A DNA stretch of 64,000 nt from Bacillus sp. CH140a_4T (GTDB lineage: Bacteria; Bacillota; Bacilli; Bacillales; Bacillaceae_G), in NCBI RefSeq assembly GCF_008923725.1, contig NZ_WBPF01000005.1, positions 604,293-668,292 on the forward strand. The letters run 5' to 3'. This document shows positions 27,693-36,262 of the stretch, piece by piece. A program made the translations under genes and the position numbers. Numbering within the stretch: the stretch's first letter is position 1; the number at the start of each line of letters is the position of its first letter. The notes beneath the pieces were generated by a model. It did not search any database, was not told where the DNA came from, and saw nothing but the letters and a program-made list of their open reading frames with translations.

Positions 27693-28370
27693 TTATTTCA
27701 ACTCCAACTTATAACCGAGACCACGCACTGTTGTAATTTGAAAATCATCTGTTCGTTTTGAAAAACGATCTCTTAGTCGCTTCACATGAACGTCAACCGT
27801 TCGTTCATCCCCTTCAAAATCCATTCCCCATACTAATTCAATTAATTCTTCCCTTGAAAATGTTCTTCCAGGATAACTAGCCAGTTGCGATAACAATTCA
27901 AATTCCTTCAGTGGAAGCAAAATTGTTTGACCGTTACACTTCACTTCAAAGCCTTTTCGGTCAATAGTCGTACCGTGCAACGTAATCATATCAGCACTCA
28001 GCATTTGATAACGACGTAGTAATGCTTTCATCCGGAAAATGACTTCAGCTGGCTCAAATGGTTTTACAATATAATCGTCCGTACCAGAAATGAACCCTTT
28101 TTCTTTATCAACTAATTGATCTTTCGCAGTTAATAAAATAACCGGTATATCATGATACTTCCGGATTTCCTCACATAACGTATAGCCATCAACAAACGGC
28201 ATCATAATGTCTACTATCGCAAGATGAATATTTTCTTTCTCTAATACGCCTTGCGCTACCTTTCCATCTTCCGCTTCAAAAACTTTAAACCCCTCTTTTT
28301 GTAAATGGTAATGCAACAACTCTCTAATATGCTTATCATCATCAGCTAATAAAATATGTATCATCTTCAT
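27693..28370 (-). CDS. hssR: HssR-like response regulator
   Basis: 225 residues, OmpR family. Receiver: LLADDDKHIRELL, phospho-acceptor in LAIVDIMMPFVDGY, LLTAKDQLVDKEKGFISGTD, VKPFEP. The winged helix ends FEGDERTVDVHVKRLRDRF and TTVRGLGYKLELK. FISGTDDY and YEGDERTVDVHIKRLRQR-type motifs are shared with S. aureus HssR as I recall it. Its likely target is the hrtBA promoter repeat at 22016-22035, about 5.7 kb away. I found no such repeat in front of hssR itself. Confidence 0.85.
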   Translation of the reverse strand: MKMIHILLADDDKHIRELLHYHLQKEGFKVFEAEDGKVAQGVLEKENIHLAIVDIMMPFVDGYTLCEEIRKYHDIPVILLTAKDQLVDKEKGFISGTDDYIVKPFEPAEVIFRMKALLRRYQMLSADMITLHGTTIDRKGFEVKCNGQTILLPLKEFELLSQLASYPGRTFSREELIELVWGMDFEGDERTVDVHVKRLRDRFSKRTDDFQITTVRGLGYKLELK

Positions 28371-28440
28371 TAAACCCTCTCTTGTTCATCCTTCTACATC
28401 CTTACCTTAAGAAACAATTGGATTTTTTGCAAGAAAAAGA

Positions 28441-28485
28441 AAAAGAATCTATTTTGAAAAAAGATTATTCAAAATAGATTCTTAC
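28441..28485 (-). terminator. Terminator of the YitT-family gene
   Basis: AAGAATCTATTTTGA and TTCAAAATAGATTCTT make a long stem; it separates this gene from hssR. Confidence 0.85.
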
Positions 28486-28522
28486 GTTTTAGTATTAAGA
28501 TTATTTTAATGAAAAATAAGTT

Positions 28523-29362
28523 CTAAGCTTTAGAAATATCAACGAATCCTTCTCCAAATACGTCACGAACATCGTGTATAGCGATAAACGCAGCTGGATC
28601 CGTAGTTTGAACAATCCGTTTTAGCTTCACTACTTCTTGCTTATTAATAACAACATAAAGAATTTCCTTCGGAGTTTTCGTGTAATAGCCATGACCTGAG
28701 TACACAGTAACCCCTCTACCCATTAAGGTAGTTACCTTCCCTGCTATTTCATTCGGGTTATCAGAAATAATCGTAATGGCTTTCTTCGGATTTAAACCTT
28801 CAATTACAAACTCCATCACTTTCGTTGCTACATATAGCATAATGATTGTTATCATCAGTTTTTCTGCACCAATGATGAAATAAGATGAAAACGCAACGAT
28901 TAAATCGAAGAACAGTAGACCGTAGCTAATGCTCCAACCTAAATACTTATGCGTCATCCTAGCTAAGATGGTAGTACCTGCAGTTGTTCCGCCGACGCGA
29001 ATAATAAGACCAATCCCGCACCCGATAAATATTCCTCCGAAAATGGCATTTACGAGCATTTCATCTGAAGTAATCGTCCATCCTTCTGTCAAATGAAGGA
29101 ATAGTGAGTTCGTAACTACAGCGATAATCGTATAAATCGTTGTGATCTTATTTAAAAATTTATAACCAGCTATTAACAAAATCGCATTTAAAATTAAGTT
29201 AACTAAGCCTGGTGACCATTCAAATAAATAGTACGTAATAATCGTGATACCCGTTACTCCACCCTCACCAAACTCGTTCGGTATAACAAACAAATTGACA
29301 CCTAACGCAAAAAGAAATGCACCGATAATAATAAAAATAATGTCTGTCGTTCTTTTTTTCAT
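28523..29362 (-). CDS. YitT-family membrane protein
   Basis: 279 residues from ATG 29362 (GAGG upstream). There are five or six helices (about 5-25, 40-95, 105-125, 140-180) with GGVTGITIITYYLF and GGTTAGTTILARM, then a cytoplasmic DUF2179-type domain of about 80 residues (VTTLMGRGVTVYSGHGYYTK). This is the standard layout of B. subtilis YitT/YvjA-like proteins, whose function is unknown. Monocistronic. Confidence 0.9.
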   Translation of the reverse strand: MKKRTTDIIFIIIGAFLFALGVNLFVIPNEFGEGGVTGITIITYYLFEWSPGLVNLILNAILLIAGYKFLNKITTIYTIIAVVTNSLFLHLTEGWTITSDEMLVNAIFGGIFIGCGIGLIIRVGGTTAGTTILARMTHKYLGWSISYGLLFFDLIVAFSSYFIIGAEKLMITIIMLYVATKVMEFVIEGLNPKKAITIISDNPNEIAGKVTTLMGRGVTVYSGHGYYTKTPKEILYVVINKQEVVKLKRIVQTTDPAAFIAIHDVRDVFGEGFVDISKA

Positions 29363-29526
29363 ACAGTACCTCACTTCTTATGTAAATATTTATTCTGTCA
29401 TAAACTCTCACCATTATATCGTGGAATATTCAAATCGAACAGTGGTTAGTTTTCATTTTAATATAAGGTTTCAATCAAACATTATTCTGTATTTGTATAT
29501 AAGCTGACTCACACAAAATTTGAACA

Positions 29527-29574
29527 AAAAACAAAGATACGAAGTCATAGAATAGAATTCGCATCTTTGTTTCT
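29527..29574 (-). terminator. Terminator of the C39/two-component operon
   Basis: AAACAAAGATACGAA pairs with TTCGCATCTTTGTTT, with a U-run on the minus strand. Confidence 0.8.
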
Positions 29575-29620
29575 TTTTAAACGATTTATATGAATGTAAA
29601 TCCCCTCTAAGATCTTTACC

Positions 29621-31468
29621 TTACTGTTTTCTATCGCATTTTTCTAAACGGAAGTAGAACAATACCCCACCCTCAGTATTATTTACACCGTACTCTGCAT
29701 CATGTAATTCTAATATGTTTTTTACAATCGAAAGACCAAGTCCCGTTCCACCGCATACTCGTTTTCTTGATTTATCCACCCTATAGAACTGATCCCATAT
29801 TTTCTCTATATTTTCTTCTGCAATATGTGATCCTTTATTTTCAAACCCTATATATACGCCATCTGCTTCCTCTTTTATATCTATTACGATTGTTTGTTTC
29901 GCATCTGTATAACGAATTGCATTTGTGAACAAATTTGTTATAACTTGTTCCAGTAAATTTGCCTTCCCCTTAACACGTACATCATCAAAATTCATTTTGA
30001 TTTGCAGTAATTTCTCATCAATTTGACCGTGTAAATCTTTTTCAGCCTGTTGAATCAAATCCACTATATTTACTGGATCCATTTGTATTTGATACGTTCC
30101 TGATTCATATTTAGCCAAATTAAGCATCTCATCTATAAGTACATTCATTTTCTCTATCTCTTTTTCTAATGCTTCCCAATAATATTGGTTCATTTCAGGC
30201 GCAATACCATCCTGTAGCATCGATGCAGATACTTGCATAACACTGAGTGGTGTCTTCAATTCATGTGAAACACCAGCAATAAAATCTTTTCTTGTCTGTT
30301 CTAATTTCTTTTCTTTTTCTAAGTCTTCTTTTAACTGATTGATATATCCTTCCATTCTTTCTGCAAGCAGATTGATATTAGAGGAAAGTTCGCCAATTTC
30401 ATTTTTAGACTTGATCGAGAGTTTATTTTGAAACTCTAATTCCATAATCTTTTTCGTCGCTTTATTAATTTTTAGTAACGGATTTGTAATGATTCTTGAA
30501 TAATAGAAAGACACAATAAGCGATAGAACTAACACAAATGCTATGATGTATATATAATAATCACTCATTAATTCAGTTGCCTTTGTAAGTGGTTGTAAAG
30601 ATGATAAAGTATATACGATTTCTTGCACTTGACCGTTTTTTATTATTGGTTTTATCGTTTCAATATATTGAATCCCATTGATGTGGATTTCATTTTGTGT
30701 CCAACCTTGTTCTTCCAACTTCACTTTATCTGATATCCATTCAGCTTGAAAATTTAAAATTCGTTTCGCAAAAACATCATTGTTATACAAAGTGGTAATA
30801 GTATCAGGATTTGTATAATTAGGCATACTTATTTCTTGTATAATTCCTTCTAAATAATGGAGCGTCTTCATCCCATCATCTATTATTAGTTGATGTCCCT
30901 CTTTATTTCCACGCAACGTATTTTTCCGTATCTGATAATAGTTTGAAGAAACAAAGCTCGTATCATATCCTTTTATTTTCATGCTCATTGGGATAATTAT
31001 TTCCCTATTCAAATCCTTACTAGCTATATCCATAACAGCGACATTTGATATTTTATTAATGAAACTCGTTATAATAATACTAAAATCAGTATCAATAAAT
31101 TCTTTTGAGTTCATAAAATTGTTAAACACAACTTTAGAAATTTTTTCAGGATTTTTTCTATCTGCCACCTTTAGATAATAATCCCCTGATGGCAACATTT
31201 TAATATTTGCTTCTTTATCTAGTCTCGCAATCATAATGCCGTGCTGATTTGCATACTTCTCTTCTATAATTTGCATTTTCTTCTCATCCTGTGAATGAGA
31301 CTCATAGTACTTCTCATACTGTTGTAATTGTTTTTGAACACTTTCTTTTTCCTTGTCTATATACAAGTATTTCGTAACATACATTTGTCCAAAAAATATA
31401 ACAGCGATGATCATGCAGCATAATAAAAATGTAAGAAAAAACAACTGCAACACAATTTTCTTTCTCAT
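29621..31468 (-). CDS. Sensor histidine kinase with a large external domain
   Basis: 615 residues. Helices at about 10-30 and 304-323 enclose an extracytoplasmic sensor of about 270 residues, larger than usual. HAMP about 325-380; H402 in AGVSHELKTPLSV; N box NLFTNAIRY; the G1 box is atypical (FENKGSHIAEENIEKIWDQF lacks DxGxG, having N-K-G); G2 is GGTGLGLSI. It overlaps the response regulator by 4 bp. Context suggests it controls, or is informed by, the exported C39-like peptidase encoded first in the operon. Confidence 0.9.
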   Translation of the reverse strand: MRKKIVLQLFFLTFLLCCMIIAVIFFGQMYVTKYLYIDKEKESVQKQLQQYEKYYESHSQDEKKMQIIEEKYANQHGIMIARLDKEANIKMLPSGDYYLKVADRKNPEKISKVVFNNFMNSKEFIDTDFSIIITSFINKISNVAVMDIASKDLNREIIIPMSMKIKGYDTSFVSSNYYQIRKNTLRGNKEGHQLIIDDGMKTLHYLEGIIQEISMPNYTNPDTITTLYNNDVFAKRILNFQAEWISDKVKLEEQGWTQNEIHINGIQYIETIKPIIKNGQVQEIVYTLSSLQPLTKATELMSDYYIYIIAFVLVLSLIVSFYYSRIITNPLLKINKATKKIMELEFQNKLSIKSKNEIGELSSNINLLAERMEGYINQLKEDLEKEKKLEQTRKDFIAGVSHELKTPLSVMQVSASMLQDGIAPEMNQYYWEALEKEIEKMNVLIDEMLNLAKYESGTYQIQMDPVNIVDLIQQAEKDLHGQIDEKLLQIKMNFDDVRVKGKANLLEQVITNLFTNAIRYTDAKQTIVIDIKEEADGVYIGFENKGSHIAEENIEKIWDQFYRVDKSRKRVCGGTGLGLSIVKNILELHDAEYGVNNTEGGVLFYFRLEKCDRKQ

Positions 31469-32148
31469 TCTATTTCTACCTCGAATTTATACCCTGTACG
31501 AACTACTGTAGTGATATGTTTTGCTTTCTCACCGAGTTTCACACGTACATTACGCACATGTGCCGTTAATGTTTTATCATCCCCGTCATAATCATATCCC
31601 CAAATATTCGTGATTAACGTTTCCCTTGTTAATACTTGTTCCTTATGCTGCATTAAAGATTGTAAAATTTCATACTCTGTATGTGTAAAATCTACCTTTT
31701 GTCCATCTATTGAAACAGAACGTGCCGATTTATCTAAATGAATACCACATAAATCAATACAGTTCTGAAATTGTACAATTTGATTTGTCTCTTTGAATAA
31801 ACGCTTTGCCCTTGCTAGTAAAATAGCAGGTTTAAATGGTTTCGTTACATAATCATCTGCCCCTAGTTCAAATCCAAGTAATGTATCATCCTCATCACTT
31901 CGAGCCGTTAATAAGATAATAGGAACATTAGAGTTCTTACGAATACGTCTACAAACTGACCACCCATCCATTACTGGGAGCATAATATCTAATATGACTA
32001 AACTAATATCATTATCCTGTGCAGCAAACAATTCCAATCCAATTTGGCCATCTTCTGCTGTTACCACTTCATATCCATCATGCGAGAAATAATGTGCCAC
32101 AGTCTCTCGTATAATTTTTTCATCCTCAATGATTAAAACTTTTTTCAT
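31465..32148 (-). CDS. OmpR-family response regulator
   Basis: 227 residues from ATG 32148 (GGTGAG 8 bases upstream); the frame is open 9 codons further. Receiver with LIIEDEKIIRE, phospho-acceptor in LVILDIMLPVMDGW, LLTARSDEDD and VTKPFKP. Winged-helix domain ends WGYDYDGDDKTLTAHVRNVR and TTVVRTGYKFEVE. It lies 28 bp after the C39 gene and overlaps the kinase by 4 bp, so all three genes are one operon. Confidence 0.92.
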   Translation of the reverse strand: MKKVLIIEDEKIIRETVAHYFSHDGYEVVTAEDGQIGLELFAAQDNDISLVILDIMLPVMDGWSVCRRIRKNSNVPIILLTARSDEDDTLLGFELGADDYVTKPFKPAILLARAKRLFKETNQIVQFQNCIDLCGIHLDKSARSVSIDGQKVDFTHTEYEILQSLMQHKEQVLTRETLITNIWGYDYDGDDKTLTAHVRNVRVKLGEKAKHITTVVRTGYKFEVEIE

Positions 32149-32176
32149 TTCTATTCTCACCCAATCTACGTTCACT

Positions 32177-32989
32177 TTAAATCGAAATAGTCATTGCTTG
32201 TCTTCCCATTTGAATCCAAGATTGTTCAAAATCCTTCCGATTAATCGCTCTATGTTTATCCGTTTTTAATGGATCGTTAATATATACATATTGTTCATCG
32301 TAATCCGTAACAACGACACTATGTTGATGATACGTCACTTTCATTTCCCCTGTATCTGTTTTCCATGTATAAAATTGATCATCAGGTAACAGTTTAAAAC
32401 GAGCATTTGTTAACACCCATACAGGGAGTCCTTGATCTATTGCTTCATAAATTTGTTCAGGTTCTTTGTGACTTAGATCCATCACTTTTTCATCTGGAAC
32501 ATACAACTTAGCCAATTCTAAAATCGGCTCCACATAAACACCAAGTCCTGGTTTATCAAAAGTAGCCATATCCCCAATAAACCCTTTATGCATATTTCCC
32601 TTCAAACCATTACTTTGAAATGATACATGTTTTATTTTTGAAGCTAATTCCATCTTATCGACTTGCATCCCTGAAAACTGTAATACCATCGCAAGGCTCG
32701 TTACTTCACAACCACGCATCAATTCTGGTTTTTGTAAAATTAGCGGCACATCTAATGGCCTTACGATCTCTTTCTCTTGTTCTATAGGTACATTTTCAGC
32801 TACTACTTCATTTACGGATTCTACAGATACATTACTCATTTTTTCTACTTCTGATTTTTGTTTCACTTCATTTGCTACCGCAGGTTGTTTTTTAGCAATT
32901 GTAGGGCTGTCACTATTTGACATGCCAATACATATTCCAAGCCCTGCAATCGTTAATAAGCAAAATGTTTCTTTACTAATATATTTCAT
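32177..32989 (-). CDS. Exported C39-like cysteine peptidase
   Basis: 270 residues. An N-terminal helix (about 7-24) acts as signal or anchor, followed by a low-complexity linker rich in E, K, V, and a papain-like C39_2 domain. Catalytic candidates are Cys in MRGCEVTSLAMVLQ, His in TYHQHSVVVTDY and Asp in YINDPL. No ABC transporter domain is attached, so it is a free-standing peptidase of the kind exported in Bacilli, not a bacteriocin exporter. First gene of an operon with a two-component system; cleavage of a signal protein is inference. Confidence 0.87.
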   Translation of the reverse strand: MKYISKETFCLLTIAGLGICIGMSNSDSPTIAKKQPAVANEVKQKSEVEKMSNVSVESVNEVVAENVPIEQEKEIVRPLDVPLILQKPELMRGCEVTSLAMVLQFSGMQVDKMELASKIKHVSFQSNGLKGNMHKGFIGDMATFDKPGLGVYVEPILELAKLYVPDEKVMDLSHKEPEQIYEAIDQGLPVWVLTNARFKLLPDDQFYTWKTDTGEMKVTYHQHSVVVTDYDEQYVYINDPLKTDKHRAINRKDFEQSWIQMGRQAMTISI

Positions 32990-33396
32990 AAATACCTCTC
33001 CTCACTTCTTTCTAAGGAGAGTTTAGTTCCTTTATATTTAGATAATCTCATATTTATAGAAAGATAAAGAGAAATTTATATAAAGATTATATAAAGATGC
33101 CTTCTATACGTATTAATCGTATGTGTAAAAAATCATGCTTTCAACAAGCAATATTTAACTATTATCTCTATTCAACACAAAATATGGATTCATCAGCATG
33201 TAAAATAAACTGTAAGGAAAACCCCTACAGTTTATAAGAAGAAATACATACACAACTAAAAAAACAAAAAATTCATCTTGAACAAAGATTGATCAAAATG
33301 AACCTTTCTCCATCAAATTTAAGTTGTTTTTTAAACATACTATGCTCTAAAAGATAATTACTATATAATTTTATATTCATAAATTCCAAAATAAAT
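32990..33396. other. Intergenic region with a terminator
   Basis: Contains the promoter side of the C39 operon and the hairpin AACTGTAAGG..CCTACAGTT at 33206-33239 (U-rich on the minus strand), probably the end of the 2TM gene transcript. No further gene is supported. Confidence 0.5.
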
Positions 33397-33666
33397 TTAC
33401 TTATCTTTCTCCATATATTCTTTAATCTTTCGTTCTTCCCACTCTTTTCCGAATATCCCAACCGGAAAAGTTGTCAAACCGTGTATAACGATACCAATCC
33501 CCCAACCTGCAAGTGGATATACAAACCATAATTTACTTGAATCAGAGCTTATATTTATAATAAAAAGCATTAAGTTCACTAGTATATAGACCGTTAAATG
33601 AATATAAAACGCTTGTAAATTCTCTACCCTTTTTTTAGCTCGTAAATAATTCTCATCTCTCTCCAT
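33397..33666 (-). CDS. 2TM-domain protein
   Basis: 89 residues. Charged N-terminus RAKKRVENLQAFYIHLTVY, two helices (about 22-40 and 50-68), a loop WFVYPLAGWGIGI, and a charged tail GKEWEERKIKEYMEKDK. This is the signature of the short 2TM (PF13239) family, often found with histidine kinases and otherwise uncharacterised. AAAGAGGTG precedes the ATG. Confidence 0.9.
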   Translation of the reverse strand: MERDENYLRAKKRVENLQAFYIHLTVYILVNLMLFIINISSDSSKLWFVYPLAGWGIGIVIHGLTTFPVGIFGKEWEERKIKEYMEKDK

Positions 33667-33940
33667 ATATAAACACCTCTTTCATTATTGTATTTTTTAA
33701 ATTCGCTCCGATTTAAACATCATATTCTAATCAAAAATCTCTTATTCTCAAAAATTCACAAAATAAAAAAGATCGTCTTCATTTCAGGAAGATTGCAGGT
33801 GCTAGCGGATACCCTTTTTTGTTCGTAGTACGATACCTTGTGAAAAAATTGAAAAATCAAATTTCACAATAGAAATAAAACCTTTACATCTGTATAATAA
33901 AATTAATAGCGATATTTTAATACAGAAAGGTCTTGGTAAC

Positions 33941-34195
33941 ATGCTAGGTATCGATGTCAAAAAAACAGATGGAGAATTAATTATTTCATGGCAACTAGCT
34001 AAGATTCAAATTCCATTAAGTGAAATTATTGAAGTTACAGAAGATGAAACCTATGCTGGTGTAGAAGAAGAAAACGTAACCCGAATTGGAACAGCATACG
34101 CTACAACAGACCGGATTTTAATCAGAACAGTAAAACAAAATTATCTATTATTTACGACCAATAGAGTCTCAATTTTGAATAAAATCAATGTATAA
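33941..34195 (+). CDS. SunI/YnzG-like protein
   Basis: 84 residues, almost entirely one beta-rich PH-like domain ([53 protein letters not shown]). It closely resembles SunI, the sublancin immunity protein of B. subtilis, and its paralogue YnzG. No lantibiotic or glycocin gene is nearby, so a specific immunity role is not supported; orphan homologues are common. AAAGG precedes the ATG. Confidence 0.75.
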   Translation: MLGIDVKKTDGELIISWQLAKIQIPLSEIIEVTEDETYAGVEEENVTRIGTAYATTDRILIRTVKQNYLLFTTNRVSILNKINV

Positions 34196-34296
34196 GCAAT
34201 AGGATAAAACACTTGTCTATATGGGTTTATTCGATTCAACTGTATACCCGCATTTTAAAAATTATTATAGATACAATGATGTAAAAATAAACAAAA

Positions 34297-34340
34297 AATA
34301 CCCAGCAAATTGTCATACACATGATCATTTGCTGGGTACT
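34297..34340. terminator. Shared convergent terminator
   Basis: TACCCAGCAAAT (34299-34310) and ATTTGCTGGGTA (34327-34338); T6 follows on the minus strand. Confidence 0.85.
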
Positions 34341-34372
34341 AAGGGATACATTTGTTAATTACAGAATTCTAA

Positions 34373-35014
34373 TTAAGACCAAATCCAAACATCATCATTA
34401 TTTTCAACGTTGCTCTTTACCTCATGAACTTTTTCAATATTGTCCGTTGTATTCCAGTTAATAGAACTTCCGCCCCAGCCTACATACTTCATATCAATTT
34501 TTACTTTCTCACCCGTATTAAATACTTGTCCCTTTGTTAAGAAAACATCAATAATAACTTTCTTACCATTTAGCGATGGATACTCAACTACGACATATTT
34601 AGTAGCACCGTCTCCCTCATCTTCCATCGTTGCTACTTTTGATACTTCCCCAATCACATAATCAGGCGAACCATCTTCTTTCATGTGCATACCTAACTTG
34701 TTTGTTGTATTTTCAACTGCAGTTGCAATCATATATTCCGTAAAATTACGCATCATAGATCCAGTAGCTTTTACTTCATCTCCTACTTTCACATTTGAAA
34801 GTGAATCAATATACACACTAACAGGTTCCTCATATTGCTTAGATGTTACAACAATCACACCGTTATCTACTTCTACTACTCGTCCTTCTAATGTCGAGAA
34901 ATTCGATTCAATAGAAGCTGCACTCGCTTTTGTTAGTTCTAACCCTGGTACATTTGTTCCTGATAATGCTGCGATACCTAAAGCACCTGCTAAAATTATT
35001 TTTTTCATACCCAT
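34373..35014 (-). CDS. Secreted protein under a PlcR box, unknown family
   Basis: 213 residues from ATG 35014 (GGAGAGG 6 bases before). Signal peptide about 1-33 with a cleavage site near KASAAS. The rest is beta-rich with an OB-like start (LEGRVVEVDNGVIVVTSKQY, VKVGDEVKATGSM) and repeats a related unit later (VIGEVSKVATMEDEG, GEKVKIDMKYVGWGG), so it may hold two small barrels. No catalytic motif was recognised. A PlcR box and strong promoter precede it, so it is probably part of the PlcR secreted virulence regulon. Confidence 0.82.
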   Translation of the reverse strand: MGMKKIILAGALGIAALSGTNVPGLELTKASAASIESNFSTLEGRVVEVDNGVIVVTSKQYEEPVSVYIDSLSNVKVGDEVKATGSMMRNFTEYMIATAVENTTNKLGMHMKEDGSPDYVIGEVSKVATMEDEGDGATKYVVVEYPSLNGKKVIIDVFLTKGQVFNTGEKVKIDMKYVGWGGSSINWNTTDNIEKVHEVKSNVENNDDVWIWS

Positions 35015-35063
35015 ATGTAACCTCTCCATTCATGATGATTATATTTTTTGATTGGTATCGACC

Positions 35064-35104
35064 AACCTGTAATCATTATAGTTACAGGTTATAGAAAATA
35101 TCAA
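35064..35104 (-). promoter_or_regulatory. Sigma-A promoter with an operator palindrome over the -10
   Basis: Minus strand TTGATA (35099-35104), 18 bases, TATAAT (35075-35080). The -10 lies inside AACCTGTAA-N9-TTACAGGTT (35064-35090), a perfect 9-bp inverted repeat. A bound repressor there would block RNA polymerase; which one is unknown. Confidence 0.7.
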
Positions 35105-35114
35105 CCCTCTTTCT

Positions 35115-35130
35115 TATGCAATGTTGCATA
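35115..35130. promoter_or_regulatory. PlcR box
   Basis: TATGCAATGTTGCATA fits the PlcR consensus TATGNAN4TNCATA at every fixed position. It lies 10 bases upstream of the -35 for the gene ending at 34373. An identical box is at 38052-38067. Confidence 0.88.
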
Positions 35131-35482
35131 CTGTAACTTTTAAATATATAGCAAGAGGACTAAATTCTCGAATTACAATAGTTAATTTAATTCAAAGCTA
35201 AAATAACCTTATGAGCACGGTATAAAGAAATTAAGAGCTGCTTTCAGTCCTAAAGTTAGCGAATACCTTTATAAAAACTCAACCAAAATCTATTCAACTA
35301 ATGGAAAAATGAACTATGTCGAAATTTATTTTTATAAAATTCAAATTCCAAGGAGGTTTTACAAAATATTACACAGAATTATTCGTATATCGTAATATAA
35401 TTGGAAATTTTTTACGATTTATTTCATTTTATCTACCACGTTTAGACAAAATAAAAAAACATAACAAAAGGAGAGATATAGA
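35131..35482. other. Intergenic region upstream of the first repeat protein
   Basis: The first 60 bases belong to a direct repeat shared with 38068-38115. AAGGAGG at about 35350 is not followed by a usable start codon. The promoter of the repeat-protein gene should lie near 35380-35460. Confidence 0.4.
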
Positions 35483-35956
35483 TTGAAAAGAAAAATTAGT
35501 ACAGCTGTTGTAGGTTTATCGGTATTTAGCTTTGGTCTTTTTGGTGTAAATATTGGGGATGGCGGCGTTGTAAAGGCTGAACACGGTGAAACTTTTGCTC
35601 CGAAATTAGAAAATCATGGTGACTACGGTGGCACTCCTGCTTATGATCATGGAAGACCCCCTATTTCATCATATAATAAAGGGGATACTTGGACTCCGAA
35701 ACTAGAGACACATGCTGATTTAAGCTCGAAATTAGATTCACATGCGGATACTTGGGCTCCTGCTTTCAATATTGGCGATGGTGGGGATTCCCCTGCCTAC
35801 ACGAATACTCATGGAGAAGGAATGGCTCCTAAACAAGAGAGTCACGCTGACTTCTTTGCTCCTACGTTAGAAGCGCATGGTAATACTGGCGCTCCTGCTT
35901 TAAATGGTGGTGATACGCCTGCTCCGAAACTAGAAGCTCACGGTGAGACTATTTAA
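35483..35956 (+). CDS. Secreted short-repeat protein A (candidate multi-copy signal-peptide precursor)
   Basis: 157 residues from TTG 35483 (AAAGGAGAG upstream). Signal peptide about 1-32, then about ten imperfect units of 9-13 residues, most beginning HG or HA: HGETFAPKLEN, GDTWTPKLET, HADTWAPAFN, HGEGMAPKQES, HADFFAPTLEA, HGNTGAPALN, GGDTPAPKLEA. There is no Cys and no predicted fold. The same unit type fills protein B at 37363, which is coupled to a Rap regulator, so I infer a pheromone-precursor-like role. An alternative is a structural or metal-binding secreted peptide (many His/Asp). A terminator follows. Confidence 0.6.
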   Translation: MKRKISTAVVGLSVFSFGLFGVNIGDGGVVKAEHGETFAPKLENHGDYGGTPAYDHGRPPISSYNKGDTWTPKLETHADLSSKLDSHADTWAPAFNIGDGGDSPAYTNTHGEGMAPKQESHADFFAPTLEAHGNTGAPALNGGDTPAPKLEAHGETI

Positions 35957-35996
35957 CATAAAACCCCTAGTTATGTAACTAGGGGTTTTATGTTTT
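35957..35996 (+). terminator. Terminator of repeat protein A
   Basis: ACATAAAACCCCTAGTTA pairs with TAACTAGGGGTTTTATGT; a T-run follows. Confidence 0.9.
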
Positions 35997-36262
35997 CATC
36001 CTATTGACACCTCATGCATACTTTCTCAACTTTTATTTTAGTACTGTGCATGTGACATCATTTTATTAAGATTCTATAGTCAATCGTGATCCCTTTCCCC
36101 AAAAAAACATGGACAACACTATAAAAACATAAGGATTGACAGGTTTTACAAGATTTAAAAATTCAGAATATTATTTATAAAAAATAAAATTCCATATAAT
36201 TACTTTTCATTGTGTTACCATTATAGTTACAATTATATAGAAAAATATACAAGGAGGCTAAT
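35997..36262. other. Promoter region of the rap-like gene
   Basis: Contains TTGACA at about 36136-36141 without a well-placed -10, and GTTACCATTATAGTTACA at 36217-36234, which shares CATTATAGTTACA with the operator region at 35074-35086. This may be a common regulatory element. Confidence 0.4.

Noticed and set aside
33941-34195. SunI-like gene as immunity gene of a bacteriocin locus
   Set aside because: No bacteriocin precursor, glycosyltransferase or exporter is present nearby.
36002-36030. TCATGCATA-containing stretch as another PlcR box
   Set aside because: It fails several fixed positions of TATGNAN4TNCATA.
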